Shown here piece after piece: positions 31,268-40,198 of a stretch of DNA of 64,000 bases; positions within the stretch are counted from its first letter, which is position 1, and the number at the start of each line of letters is the position of its first letter. The translations under genes were made by a program, and so were the position numbers. Origin of the DNA: a virus. The stretch spans positions 62,001-126,000 of the IMG/VR virus record IMGVR_UViG_3300037516_001233; one strand, 5' to 3'. Under the pieces are notes generated by a model. It did not search any database. It saw only the letters and a program-made list of their open reading frames with translations, and was not told where the DNA came from.

Positions 31268-31960
31268 TTATGGTCTGATAATCTCAGTGTTTAAACCGCT
31301 TGAGGTTACTGCATCTTGAGAGATTATATCAGAAAGGCTTCCGTTAAATCTTTGAAGTTGCGAGTTAGAGATGGTATACATTGGTCCGATTTCGCGGGCT
31401 ACGTAAGTCATGGTTTCCTCAATTACGATGTCGTCCATTGAAGCTCCAGAACCTTCGTTCAAAAGCTCAACTCCATAAATTGATCTCACTGCACCTTGGC
31501 CATATTCGTTGGCAAAGGTTACTGTAATGTCAAATGGTGGAATTTGGTCAGCGTAGTATGGAACCTTGCTTACGACGTCTCTGCTCTGATCATCAAACTC
31601 AGCAATTCCTCTTCTGTGATTTGGATCACCTGGAAGAGTGTTGCTGGATCTTGTCCAGTATTTCATTTCCTGTGCAGTTCCATGATGCGATTCAAGCATC
31701 TGGTAGAGAGCTGGGCGGTCAAAGACTGTGAAAATCAATGAACCAGCAATACCTCTTTTGCCTCTAGAAAATGATCTTGGGTTTGGAGAACCCATTGTGT
31801 AGATTGGTGCTTTTTCTCTTGTTACTGAAAATGTAATACCTGAAAGAGCGCCAATCTCTTTCCCGCCAAAAGTGGCAACAATATCTGCACCAGAAAATGT
31901 GGTGTAAGTATTAAGGTATTTATTTACAGCTGAGTCGTAGTATTCGCCGTTATTTGGCAT
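31268..31960 (-). CDS. Tail tube protein, 230 aa
   Basis: A 230-residue protein with FSGADIVATFGGKEIG, ITFSVTREKAPIYTMGSP and GKRGIAGSLIFTVFDRPALY. These blocks are typical of the tube-like structural proteins of contractile-tailed phages. IPPFDITVTFANEYGQGAVR and TMTYVAREIGPMYTI close the fold. It comes directly after the sheath gene and is followed by a strong terminator, as expected for a high-copy virion protein. Codon use is richer in GC-ending codons than in the surrounding tail genes, as in the capsid genes. Confidence 0.8.
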   Translation of the reverse strand: MPNNGEYYDSAVNKYLNTYTTFSGADIVATFGGKEIGALSGITFSVTREKAPIYTMGSPNPRSFSRGKRGIAGSLIFTVFDRPALYQMLESHHGTAQEMKYWTRSSNTLPGDPNHRRGIAEFDDQSRDVVSKVPYYADQIPPFDITVTFANEYGQGAVRSIYGVELLNEGSGASMDDIVIEETMTYVAREIGPMYTISNSQLQRFNGSLSDIISQDAVTSSGLNTEIIRP

Positions 31961-31997
31961 CTTTTACCCTCCTATAGGTGTATTTAATATATTATTA

Positions 31998-33266
31998 TTA
32001 AAGGCTGACAGATATACTGACTTCGATGCTCTTAAGCTCGAAGGCAGGTGTCAGGACCAGGTCAATGATAGCCTTGTTCTGAGATGGGACGTAAGAGACC
32101 GTGAAGTCACTGTCCAACAAAGCACCGAGCTGTTGCATTCCGCGCAAGCCTGATGTAATGGCTGTTTCCATTGAGTTACGAACCTGCAATGTTGAAGGTT
32201 CGCCAACGAATTTTTGACATACTTGACGAACTACCATAGCAGCTTCGTTTACGATTCTTGAAGTAGAAATACGTGTGTAGTCTGATGTATCTGGTGCAAA
32301 AGAGCAACCCTCTGCAAAAATGGGCACTTTATTAAAGTTAAGAACTATAGCATTAACGCCCTTATCTACAACGCCAGTGTTAGTGTTGTTGGTAAGTGTG
32401 CTTCTAGTTGCGTTGTAACGAAGTCTAGTGACGTTATAAGCTGTCTTGTTGACAGGGCTTACGTAAGAAGCCATTCTGCTCAAAGCAGCTGCAAATGTCG
32501 TTGCTCCGTTAGCATATCCGTAGTCGGGATTGTTAGCTGATGCATATCCTACTGGCTTAAGCTCTGCAGCGATAACATAGACATAACGACCATTATCTTT
32601 CCAGATATAATCAGTGCCTGATTTTGCATTTCTGTCAGGAAGAGTTGCAAGAGACAAGTGTGTAGAAACATTGGCTGGAGTCATAACTTCACCGGTTCCA
32701 AGGTATGGCTTAAGCCCCAAGACTGCGAAACATGGGCTAGTATTTTCACTAATTTCTTTTACTTTAGCACCGATCAGGTAAGCCCAGTTCTTAGTATAGT
32801 CGGTTGTGTTGTTTGCATTGAATCCAAGTGCTTCATCATCGCCAGGGGTTGCTGGGTTGTTCCAGTCAGCAGCGTTTCCGCCTCTACCCCAAGGAACGAT
32901 AATATCTGGCATAGAAGCTTCAGCAGCAGCAAATGCGTCATCAAACACATCAGTGCCACCTGAAGTTACAGTGCCTGCACCTTGATTCCAGGTAGTGTTG
33001 CTTGGAAGAGGAACCATGAAGATTCTATCTGCTCCAGCAGCTATAAGCTCAAGATATGCTCTATGAAGTTGAGATCCCTCACCAAAAGCGGTGACGACAT
33101 CTTCTTCTCTAGTTACTTGCACAACGTCAAGATCGGCAACGTTGCCGGTCCCATCAGCCGTGCTGCGCTTAGCTATAACGCAGATTCTTGGACCAACAGG
33201 AGTATCCTGTCTTGATATGCTATAAAAGCTATCTTTAATTATTGTTTTTACGCCAGGTAGAGCCAT
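31998..33266 (-). CDS. Tail sheath protein, 422 aa
   Basis: A 422-residue protein with a sheath-type N-terminus (MALPGVKTIIKD) and a TREEDVVTAFGEGSQLHRAY segment in the position usually taken by the ring/interval motif of sheath proteins. The C-terminal region has VRNSMETAITSGLRGMQQLGA and a strand KAIIDLVLTPAFELKSIEVS, matching the C-terminal core domain that clasps the tube. It lies next to the tube gene. The codons are rich in GTT/GCT/GCA/CTT and include CGT/CGC arginine but never CGG. Together with the tube it supports a contractile tail. Confidence 0.8.
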   Translation of the reverse strand: MALPGVKTIIKDSFYSISRQDTPVGPRICVIAKRSTADGTGNVADLDVVQVTREEDVVTAFGEGSQLHRAYLELIAAGADRIFMVPLPSNTTWNQGAGTVTSGGTDVFDDAFAAAEASMPDIIVPWGRGGNAADWNNPATPGDDEALGFNANNTTDYTKNWAYLIGAKVKEISENTSPCFAVLGLKPYLGTGEVMTPANVSTHLSLATLPDRNAKSGTDYIWKDNGRYVYVIAAELKPVGYASANNPDYGYANGATTFAAALSRMASYVSPVNKTAYNVTRLRYNATRSTLTNNTNTGVVDKGVNAIVLNFNKVPIFAEGCSFAPDTSDYTRISTSRIVNEAAMVVRQVCQKFVGEPSTLQVRNSMETAITSGLRGMQQLGALLDSDFTVSYVPSQNKAIIDLVLTPAFELKSIEVSISVSL

Positions 33267-33365
33267 TGAATTTCGAACCTCCGGTTTGCCTATATTAGGT
33301 CTGTTCCCAAACTATAGTAACGCACAACCTATAAAAACAACTACGTTTAATATTTTACTTGGATT

Positions 33366-34139
33366 TTATATAGCGTATGGAAAATTGCCAGAAGCGCTTG
33401 GAGTAGCACTATAAAGATCGACTATTTGAACTGGAGTATCGCTATAATCTGGAGTAGATTTATTAAAGAGTATTTCCTGTGGGGTTGTAATCAAACCTGC
33501 CTCATAAGACATCGCAGTTCTTACGTCTATGGCTACTTTTTCTATGACAGAAACAGATGTCTGGATTAACTTTTCTGTAGTCAACAAATAAGTAATTGTT
33601 CTTTTAATAATGTCTATATTAGATCTGGTTTCTTCAGAGTCCGCTAATCTTCTAGCATATACTAATTCTGAAGCACCAAGTCTCTTAAATACAGGAGTGT
33701 ACTCTAGCATAAAATCTTCGAATACTTCAGCTAACGCATCAGCCACTTCGGCCCCTACGTATCGACCGTCATCTAAGTTTGAAGCAGAAGAAGCTCTATC
33801 CCCTTTGGTAACAACAGTAAATGAAACTACGTTTTGAAATCTTTGTCCAAATATCATGTGATCATTTTCAACAACTTGTCTACTTCTTGGCTTTGGTTCT
33901 ACAGTGTGGGGTTTTCTAATTTCTAGACCATAGATTATTGAAGGGAAAGAGGCATAGGATCCGCTGTGATTGGGCTTGATTGGAATGTCGGGATGTATGT
34001 TCTCCCACAACAATTTTACTACAGCTATAAACTCAAGATAAGTTAAATTTCCAGCTGCTTGGAGTGGTGCCCCAAAAGCTCTGTTAATTGATACATCGTT
34101 AATTCTTGGTTCTGGAAAACCAAAAGCATTCTGCGCCAT
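33366..34139 (-). CDS. Neck/tail terminator-like protein, 257 aa
   Basis: A 257-residue protein between two sheath genes. It contains YLEFIAVVKLLWENIHPDIP, then SIIYGLEIRKPH, then FQNVVSFTVVTKGDR and a helix EVADALAEVFEDFMLEYT. An alpha/beta arrangement that starts with a helix and follows with a 'read-out' strand is usual for tail terminators that cap the tube and sheath. I do not see a diagnostic motif. The gene ends just before a 99-nt non-coding gap upstream of the sheath, which holds no clear promoter. Confidence 0.5.
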   Translation of the reverse strand: MAQNAFGFPEPRINDVSINRAFGAPLQAAGNLTYLEFIAVVKLLWENIHPDIPIKPNHSGSYASFPSIIYGLEIRKPHTVEPKPRSRQVVENDHMIFGQRFQNVVSFTVVTKGDRASSASNLDDGRYVGAEVADALAEVFEDFMLEYTPVFKRLGASELVYARRLADSEETRSNIDIIKRTITYLLTTEKLIQTSVSVIEKVAIDVRTAMSYEAGLITTPQEILFNKSTPDYSDTPVQIVDLYSATPSASGNFPYAI

Positions 34140-34140
34140 T

Positions 34141-35796
34141 CTATGCTCCTTGTCCTGAGGAAATACTAAAAGATATTTTTCTTAAACCTAAAGAAGAAGT
34201 TAAATTAATATCAAAATAAATCTTTCCTTTGACTAAAGAATCAGCGTATGCTTCTAATGCATAATCTCTAATTATATTGTTAGTTTTTAGAAATTGTAAC
34301 ATTTTCTTTACATCTTCAATTAATTTTTGAGCACTAAATCTACTAATTGAATTATCCCCAAGTGCTCTTATTTCATTTATCACCATTGATATAAGCCTCA
34401 TTTGAGGAGCCTTTGCATAGGTAGAATTAGCTTTAGCCATAGTATGATCGTTAGTCAAATAAATTTCATAGGAGTTTCCTCTTCTGCTCCTATTATTGCG
34501 GATAATAGTATTAACACCCAATGCATCTAATCTGTCCACTTCAGCTTGACTTAAGTTAACTCCGCTCAAACCAAAAGCTGAAGGAATTTTTTTTCTTATT
34601 AAACTTTGATTTACTGCTGTTTCAGACAGCAAACCGGCTACAGAAGCAGCAGCGCTAGAGGTGTATGATATGTTTAAGAAATTATGATTGATAATAATCT
34701 CTCCGTATATTGGTATTACAAACTTACCCATATCTCCGGCTATTGAATTATCTGGGTTATACATAGTGTACTTATCAGTAAAATTAATATCTTCTTCAAA
34801 AACCTCTATATTGCTAGGACTTATGCCATCTGATCTAGACCCAATTACTCCTAACATAATTGCTCCAGTTTCATCATGAAAATTTTGACAATGTGTAGCT
34901 AGCTGAGTAACAAAATCTACATTCCCAGTGCCGATGATACTGGCCTCTAACGGAACTATTATGTCTATATTGTCGTATCTTTCTAAGGATGCGTAGGTAT
35001 TTATTAATCTGTCATAATATTTTTGATAGAAATTCATCAATATAGGGGTAGCATCTTCATACGAATGAGTTGGGATAGGGTTTAATCTATCCCCCGTTAT
35101 TGCAACGTATTCCTTCATTGGAGCGGCCGAGCATATGTATATGTCTCTTGCCCCACACGCGTACGCATCAAAAATTCCCCTTAGCAAAGGCGAATTAAAA
35201 TCAGCTTTTAGAAGGTCAATTCCTTCTTGAATAGAACCAATTCTTACAGGTGCGTTTATTTCGATAGCATCTGAGTGACCTATCAAAAGAATAGAATTTG
35301 TTTTATATTGTTCTAGAGATTGAAAAGACGGACGGTAAGAAGTACTCAATTCCTTTGCCCCTCCAGCATAAGACCCAACTATATTCATGCTCCCTTGAGG
35401 GACTTGAAACTGAGCAGTATACTGAAAAATATTTGCACCGTCGTATGTGGTTGCTACTACTGAGTAATTACCTTGGAACAAATTTTGAGGTATTGTATAA
35501 TGAAATATAAATTTAGTTAGATTATATGTAGAAATATTTTGCCCAGGTATATCACCATAATCACCATAGTAGAAAGTGTTATTGGAGCTTTTTTCAATAT
35601 AATTACCAGCTGAATCTACATTTTGCTGGAAGTAAGAATATGGTCCATCTATGATTGCACCTGCTCCAAAATCACCTCTGTAAACAGAAACAATCACATC
35701 AGAAGGGGTTGCGCCTAAAGTTGGATCATAAAAATTACCATTTTGATTAAATATAAATTCAAAATTACCAGTTTGACCAGGTGATAAAATTAACAT
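34141..35796 (-). CDS. Second tail-sheath-like protein, 551 aa
   Basis: A 551-residue protein. The N-terminal 130 residues (SPGQTGNFEFIFNQNG, then a segment like VIVSVYRGDFGAGAIIDGPY) look like a beta-sandwich. From about residue 165 it has sheath features: NSILLIGHSDAIEINAPVRI, IQEGIDLLKADFNSPLLRGI, YACGARDIYICSA, and a late segment RLISMVINEIRALGDNSISR followed by ISFSISSG. The order and spacing match sheath proteins with an added N-terminal domain. Having two sheath-type genes in one module is unusual. It may be a sheath-terminator or a distal sheath ring. Confidence 0.6.
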   Translation of the reverse strand: MLILSPGQTGNFEFIFNQNGNFYDPTLGATPSDVIVSVYRGDFGAGAIIDGPYSYFQQNVDSAGNYIEKSSNNTFYYGDYGDIPGQNISTYNLTKFIFHYTIPQNLFQGNYSVVATTYDGANIFQYTAQFQVPQGSMNIVGSYAGGAKELSTSYRPSFQSLEQYKTNSILLIGHSDAIEINAPVRIGSIQEGIDLLKADFNSPLLRGIFDAYACGARDIYICSAAPMKEYVAITGDRLNPIPTHSYEDATPILMNFYQKYYDRLINTYASLERYDNIDIIVPLEASIIGTGNVDFVTQLATHCQNFHDETGAIMLGVIGSRSDGISPSNIEVFEEDINFTDKYTMYNPDNSIAGDMGKFVIPIYGEIIINHNFLNISYTSSAAASVAGLLSETAVNQSLIRKKIPSAFGLSGVNLSQAEVDRLDALGVNTIIRNNRSRRGNSYEIYLTNDHTMAKANSTYAKAPQMRLISMVINEIRALGDNSISRFSAQKLIEDVKKMLQFLKTNNIIRDYALEAYADSLVKGKIYFDINLTSSLGLRKISFSISSGQGA

Positions 35797-36173
35797 TAAC
35801 TAGGTCTTTCCTTAGTGGCTCCAGCTATCCAGTATACTATCTTTCCAAATTTTCCGCGTACCGGAGCTGCAAAGTCTATATAATAAAGGTTTGCTCCGTT
35901 AATATTATTAGTTCCTTCTTCGTAAATTCTATCATTCTGCTTTGGATTTACGTCAGCTTCAAAATAGAAAACCAAGTCAATACCTGTAGTTATGCCTTCT
36001 ATGTCTTCTCTTTGGAGTTGAGCCATAGCTTCATTGGAAGGAAAATAGTGCCTGGTAGTTACTTGTTCAAATGTTTCTGAGTATAAAAAATCATCATCTA
36101 ATCTTCTTTGAATCAAAACATCATGACCGTATTCCCTTAAGATGCGTTTAATAGTTTTAGCAGGATCAATCAT
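35796..36173 (-). CDS. Head-tail connector/stopper-like protein, 125 aa
   Basis: A 125-residue protein containing IKRILREYGHDVLIQRR near the N-terminus and IDFAAPVRGKFGKIVYWIAG near the end. It has the size and strand-rich layout of the head-closure or connector proteins that lie between adaptor and sheath. Its ATG overlaps the end of the adaptor gene, and its stop overlaps the start of the second sheath gene, so translation is coupled through the neck module. The role is inferred from position and fold layout. Confidence 0.55.
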   Translation of the reverse strand: MIDPAKTIKRILREYGHDVLIQRRLDDDFLYSETFEQVTTRHYFPSNEAMAQLQREDIEGITTGIDLVFYFEADVNPKQNDRIYEEGTNNINGANLYYIDFAAPVRGKFGKIVYWIAGATKERPS

Positions 36174-37092
36174 ACTGCTTCAATCCCCTTGTCGGTATAG
36201 GTCCACCTTGGAAAGTGTCATTCATAACAGATCCATATTGATCTCTGCCAGGAAGATAAACTACAGCACCTGTTAATGGATAGATAACCGTTCCAGTTAA
36301 AGGATCAAAGTTGAGACCAGAAGCAGAAACCTTTTGACTTGGAAGTCCCTTTGGTATTACTGCACGCATACCTATTCTTGAAGCTGCAACTTCTTTTCTT
36401 AATGCTGCTGCTATTTGGCACCAAGTTACAGCATTTCCTCTATTGACACTTTGTCTTGGATTAGTTCTATTTGTAATACTCAAATCCGCCAACTTAAGGC
36501 TTAATTCATCGTCGCCACCATAGCCATAACTTCTACTTAACTCACAGCATGCGGAAGCCTTAATGTATTCAGATAATGTGAAATTAAGAGTAGAGCCATC
36601 ATCTAATTCTTGAAGCCTAAACATTTGTTTTATTTCCATAGAGTAGTGATGTATTAACTCCCCAACCTCCAACAATGACGCATCTGGAAAAAAATACAAT
36701 ACTTCTTCAGGGTCTAAATACAATGGAGATATGTCTGCTGCAAATGATATAGTTTCATCCGCCTTTAGGGTTACCGAAGGCTTATATTTGCTATCAGTAT
36801 CATTAACGTATAGGACTTGCTTAACTATAATTGTACTAGAATCTTCTAATATCCCTACGAATTCTACTGTATATTTACCTGGAGTAGTTGGAGTAAACTC
36901 AATATAATATTCATATCCGCTTACCTGAGTTAATGGATACTTAGCTGCATCGACTAGTGCGTTAAGATAGTCTTTTACACTTACCGTAACAGTAGCCGGA
37001 CTTACGTTGACCTGCTCTCCAGTAACTGGATTATTATCTACAAATTTAACTTTAATTTGAACTTTATCATTAACTAAAACGCTGGTACTCAT
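36166..37092 (-). CDS. Head-tail adaptor-like protein with an N-terminal Ig-like domain, 308 aa
   Basis: Residues about 1-95 look like an Ig-type beta-sandwich (KVQIKVKFVDNNPVTGEQ, YEYYIEFTPTTPGKYTVEFV). From about 125 a helical part begins (LYLDPEEVLYFFPDASLLEV, ELIHHYSMEIKQMF, LSEYIKASACCELSRSYG) of the type used by gp15-like head-tail adaptors that bind the portal. The C-terminal part is Gly/Pro-rich and lacks a clear fold. TGGAGAAAACATG gives a reasonable ribosome site. It is the first recognisable neck gene after the accessory island. Confidence 0.6.
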   Translation of the reverse strand: MSTSVLVNDKVQIKVKFVDNNPVTGEQVNVSPATVTVSVKDYLNALVDAAKYPLTQVSGYEYYIEFTPTTPGKYTVEFVGILEDSSTIIVKQVLYVNDTDSKYKPSVTLKADETISFAADISPLYLDPEEVLYFFPDASLLEVGELIHHYSMEIKQMFRLQELDDGSTLNFTLSEYIKASACCELSRSYGYGGDDELSLKLADLSITNRTNPRQSVNRGNAVTWCQIAAALRKEVAASRIGMRAVIPKGLPSQKVSASGLNFDPLTGTVIYPLTGAVVYLPGRDQYGSVMNDTFQGGPIPTRGLKQYD

Positions 37093-37173
37093 GTTTTCTC
37101 CATTTATCCGCCATAAAAATATAGTACTGGCAGTTGTGTGTTTATCCTAAAGTTGACTTTTAGGGAAGTAATT

Positions 37174-37468
37174 TTAATTAGATATTAAAATACTAGCTTC
37201 AGCGGTAGGGCCTATTACCAAGCTGGAAGACTGTATGATTGCTGATGCTTGGGCATTAGTGGCTTGTATTGTTACATACCCATTGGATACTGAATCTATT
37301 GTTATCATTCCAATGGTAGTGCTATTGCTATAGTCAGTGAGGCCATTTAAATATATATTAATATTATTTAAAATTAAAGGAATTGATATTCCGTGGAATC
37401 CTTATCTCTAAGGTACCTAAAAAACTATAACCAGGCTGCTCATAGCCTATTGCTTCGTTATACAGCAT
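37174..37468 (-). CDS. Small protein of unknown function, 97 aa, visible only when a CGGA site is read through
   Basis: In zero frame the ATG at 37468 gives a 34-codon peptide with CGG as codon 26. Reading CGGA (37390-37393) as one unit gives a 97-residue protein (MLYNEAIGYEQPGYSFLGTL ... to SILISN) that ends at a TAA at 37174. This fills an otherwise empty stretch between the adaptor gene and the oxygenases. The recoded part is strand-rich (IPLILNNINIYLNGL, IGMITIDSV, GYVTIQATNAQASAII), as in a small beta-domain. Ribosome site: only a weak TTAGG. I do not recognise the family. The gene is real if the recoding is real; independent support is its single-domain beta-strand pattern without stops. 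Confidence 0.6.
37390..37393 (-). other. CGGA recoding site 3 (CCA CGGA ATA)
   Basis: Codon 26 of the small gene. Zero frame ends nine codons later. The +1 frame continues for 71 residues after the site. The preceding codon is CCA, as in site 6. Confidence 0.65.
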
Positions 37469-37540
37469 GTATTATATTACCTAACTAAAAACAGAGAACT
37501 ATATTATTAGTAATCCATTATAGCCATTTTGACTACTTAA

Positions 37541-38347
37541 TTAAAGGGAGTAATCTTTTAAAGATATCTTTTTTTGATAATCTTCTATTAGTTTGGGCAT
37601 CCACGCTTTATGCCCATTTTCTTGCCCAACCACTTCTGGCTGATCAAAAGAAGTCCCATAGCAGGCAGTGCTCAAATAGGCATATCTTTCACCCTTGGTT
37701 ACTGGAAGAACCTCATGTCTGCCAATATAGGACGAAGGATATATTGCTACAGAACCAGCTTTTGGTTTCCATACTGCGGGTATGTTAGGGAAGTGTAATT
37801 CTCCGCCAGTGTAATTGTTGTCATTTAACTGATTTTCTGTTTCTGTACAATTATTTAAATAAAGATTAATACTTGAGCTATTGTGCATTGAGCCTTGGTT
37901 TCCGGTTGGCTTACCCCATTCGTAAGGGACTTGATCATCACAATGTTGGCCTATGCCCTGCCCACTTTTATATCCTACTATGTGACCGTTTGGTCTCCAC
38001 CAAGAAGTTCCTGCTGCGTCCGGAAAATAGCAGCAGTATTCTACAAGAGCATTATAGATCGCATCTTCTAGTGAATCTATAAAATCTATGTATCTTTGAG
38101 GAGCTTTAATACCTGACTGGTTACCTTTTGTGTCCAAAAATCTTTCAGGAGCTTTTTCTATATCAGATAAATTAAATTTAAAACCACTTTTATTAATGGC
38201 GTATTTAACTCCATTTTCTTCGTGATAAGTAAAAGTACTTTCTTGATTTTTGCGAATCCAGCTTATATATTCGGAAAGGAGATCTTGATCTATATTGATT
38301 AAATCTTCAATTATAACTACGCCCATGCCAATGTGTTTTGATTTCAC
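37541..38347 (-). CDS. 2OG-Fe(II) oxygenase, prolyl-4-hydroxylase type, 268 aa
   Basis: The cupin core is visible: GIGQHCDD supplies the His-x-Asp pair, GGELHFPNI is the typical strand after it, AGSVAIYPSSYIGRHEV carries the distal His, and GERYAYLSTACYG holds the Arg that binds 2-oxoglutarate. The enzyme would use Fe(II), O2 and 2-oxoglutarate to hydroxylate a protein or small molecule. Its N-terminal 100 residues are poorly conserved and may choose the substrate. It is the last of three consecutive related genes on the minus strand. The substrate is unknown. Confidence 0.85.
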   Translation of the reverse strand: MKSKHIGMGVVIIEDLINIDQDLLSEYISWIRKNQESTFTYHEENGVKYAINKSGFKFNLSDIEKAPERFLDTKGNQSGIKAPQRYIDFIDSLEDAIYNALVEYCCYFPDAAGTSWWRPNGHIVGYKSGQGIGQHCDDQVPYEWGKPTGNQGSMHNSSSINLYLNNCTETENQLNDNNYTGGELHFPNIPAVWKPKAGSVAIYPSSYIGRHEVLPVTKGERYAYLSTACYGTSFDQPEVVGQENGHKAWMPKLIEDYQKKISLKDYSL

Positions 38348-38355
38348 GATGTTCC

Positions 38356-39237
38356 TTAGTAATTAGATTTAGTTATATAAAATTGAGGAGAATCTTCTTT
38401 GTATCCAGACTCTAGTAAGTGATTTTTTAAGTCTTCTCTTAGGGTTGGCATATAGACGTTAGTCGACTTTCGAGATAATTCTGGTTCTTTCAAAGGATCG
38501 GCAACGTACTCGTGAACTGCCGGGTTGGGAGTTCCCTGACTATACCATCCAAGATAGCTATATCTAAAGCCTTCTGTGACTGTTTTAACTTCATGTGCAG
38601 CCATATAGTTAGATGGGAAAAACATTATATCTCCCTTTTTGGGAGAGTAGTCTATGTCTAAGTAGTTAAAGAAATGATGGCCACCCATATAATTATTGCC
38701 ATCTAATCCTTCTTTTGTGTCAACAGAGTCATTAAAGTAAACCAAGCTAGTAATTACATTTCTTAATGCTAATTGATCCTGTGGCTCTAGAACTCCATAT
38801 ATATAATCTCCACTAGTATCTGAATGAGAGCCAAGATGGACATCTTTTGGATACTGAAGAATATGACCCTTCACTTTCCACCATACGCACTTATAGGCTA
38901 AAGGGAATAATTCAAAGTACTGAAGAAGGCATTTGTCTTTTGATGATTCTATAAAAGAAAAAATACTACGAAGATCATCATTGTCCTTATAGTGAATTGC
39001 GCTTGCTCTCTTCGGCATTATATCGATACTATGCTTATGGAAGAAGTAACCGCTTTTATTTACATATATTTCTTCATTCGTTTCAGGGTTAACTCCGGGA
39101 GAATACATTTCGCTCCACTCTTCCTGAATTAAATCATCAGATCTTTTTAGTAAATTATCCCAATCTAAATCTAAACAGGCTTCAAAAAGTACTACTCCAC
39201 CACCTAAGTGTTTAGGATCTACTTTGTTAAAAATCAT
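38356..39237 (-). CDS. 2OG-Fe(II) oxygenase, prolyl-4-hydroxylase type, 293 aa
   Basis: Second of three tandem homologues. Key residues: LGSHSDTSGD (His-x-Asp), NNYMGGHHFFNYLD in place of the usual GGEL segment, KKGDIMFFPSNYMAAHEV (distal His), and GFRYSYLGWYSQG (2OG Arg). The replaced GGEL glutamate (GGHH) is a difference from its neighbours and may change metal surroundings or substrate. The ATG overlaps the stop of the upstream oxygenase gene by four bases, so they are co-translated. Confidence 0.85.
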   Translation of the reverse strand: MIFNKVDPKHLGGGVVLFEACLDLDWDNLLKRSDDLIQEEWSEMYSPGVNPETNEEIYVNKSGYFFHKHSIDIMPKRASAIHYKDNDDLRSIFSFIESSKDKCLLQYFELFPLAYKCVWWKVKGHILQYPKDVHLGSHSDTSGDYIYGVLEPQDQLALRNVITSLVYFNDSVDTKEGLDGNNYMGGHHFFNYLDIDYSPKKGDIMFFPSNYMAAHEVKTVTEGFRYSYLGWYSQGTPNPAVHEYVADPLKEPELSRKSTNVYMPTLREDLKNHLLESGYKEDSPQFYITKSNY

Positions 39238-40160
39238 ACTTTACCTATTTCTCTATTAGTGTCATTACTAGTCATTGCCCTATTTGCTGCTTCAGTTAAT
39301 AGCGAAAGTGATTTTTCATCTGTATTATGATGTCTTTTTTCTATAGATTTTAGATAATCTTCTACGATATTTGGCATCCATACTTGTCCACTATCTATAA
39401 CCTTTGAAGGTTGTCTTATGTTAATGCCCTTTTCTATATGGTTAGAGCCTTGTGCAAAATACCCGACATAGGCATATCTTTCACCTTCTTTGCATTCTGA
39501 TACCATATGGGTTCCTAGGTAGTTGGAGGGAAACAATAATACGTCTCCAGCTTTTGGAGAATAAGTAAAGTCTGCGTAGGAAAACGCTATTTCTCCGCCT
39601 ACATAATCATTTTTATTTTTCATCTGATCCAAAGAAGATACGGAGTTATTGAAATAAATTAATCCACCTAAAACATTTCTTATAGCAAGTTGCTGATCTG
39701 GTTCTGCTCCTGGTTGATAGTTAATATCATTGTCGCAATGTTTTCCAAATCTTCCGCCTTTTCCATATCCAACTATATGGCCTTGCGTTCTCCACCATAA
39801 GCAGGGCAGCATCATAGGATAAAATTCTACATATCGAAGCATGCACTGATATAACACATCTTCGCAAGCTTGAAAAAAGTTATGATATTCTTTATCAGAG
39901 GTATCATCAAGAAAATTCATTATATGATTACAAGCTATTTCCATCGACTCTAATGAATATCTATGGCCACTTCTGTTGATACCATAAATTGGATTACCTA
40001 ATTCATCGTTAATTATAGTAAAATCATCCTTCAAAGCCTTAAGTCTTAGCGATCTTGCAAAGTCTAATATATACTCATGGTCTTCCATCGGAATTACGTT
40101 CTTAAAAAGAACAATTCCCATTTTGTGCACTTCTATATTTTCTTCTTTAATTTCAAACAT
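39234..40160 (-). CDS. 2OG-Fe(II) oxygenase, prolyl-4-hydroxylase type, 308 aa
   Basis: First of three tandem homologues on this strand. It shows RFGKHCDNDINY (His-x-Asp), YVGGEIAFSYADF, AGDVLLFPSNYLGTHMV (distal His) and GERYAYVGYFAQGS (2OG Arg). The C-terminal 40 residues extend beyond the fold and are polar. About 40 nt separate it from the unknown 389-residue gene upstream, with TTAGGGCC as a ribosome site. All three enzymes are likely soluble. Possible targets include phage structural proteins such as the collagen-like fibre (inference). Confidence 0.85.
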   Translation of the reverse strand: MFEIKEENIEVHKMGIVLFKNVIPMEDHEYILDFARSLRLKALKDDFTIINDELGNPIYGINRSGHRYSLESMEIACNHIMNFLDDTSDKEYHNFFQACEDVLYQCMLRYVEFYPMMLPCLWWRTQGHIVGYGKGGRFGKHCDNDINYQPGAEPDQQLAIRNVLGGLIYFNNSVSSLDQMKNKNDYVGGEIAFSYADFTYSPKAGDVLLFPSNYLGTHMVSECKEGERYAYVGYFAQGSNHIEKGINIRQPSKVIDSGQVWMPNIVEDYLKSIEKRHHNTDEKSLSLLTEAANRAMTSNDTNREIGKV

Positions 40161-40198
40161 TTGGCCCTAAACTGCCTTTGACAACTTGACTGTATAAT

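Noticed and set aside
33267-33365. Promoter in the gap before the sheath gene
   Set aside because: TACTAT-like and TAATAT-like boxes are present, but no combination with a -35 box at good spacing was convincing.
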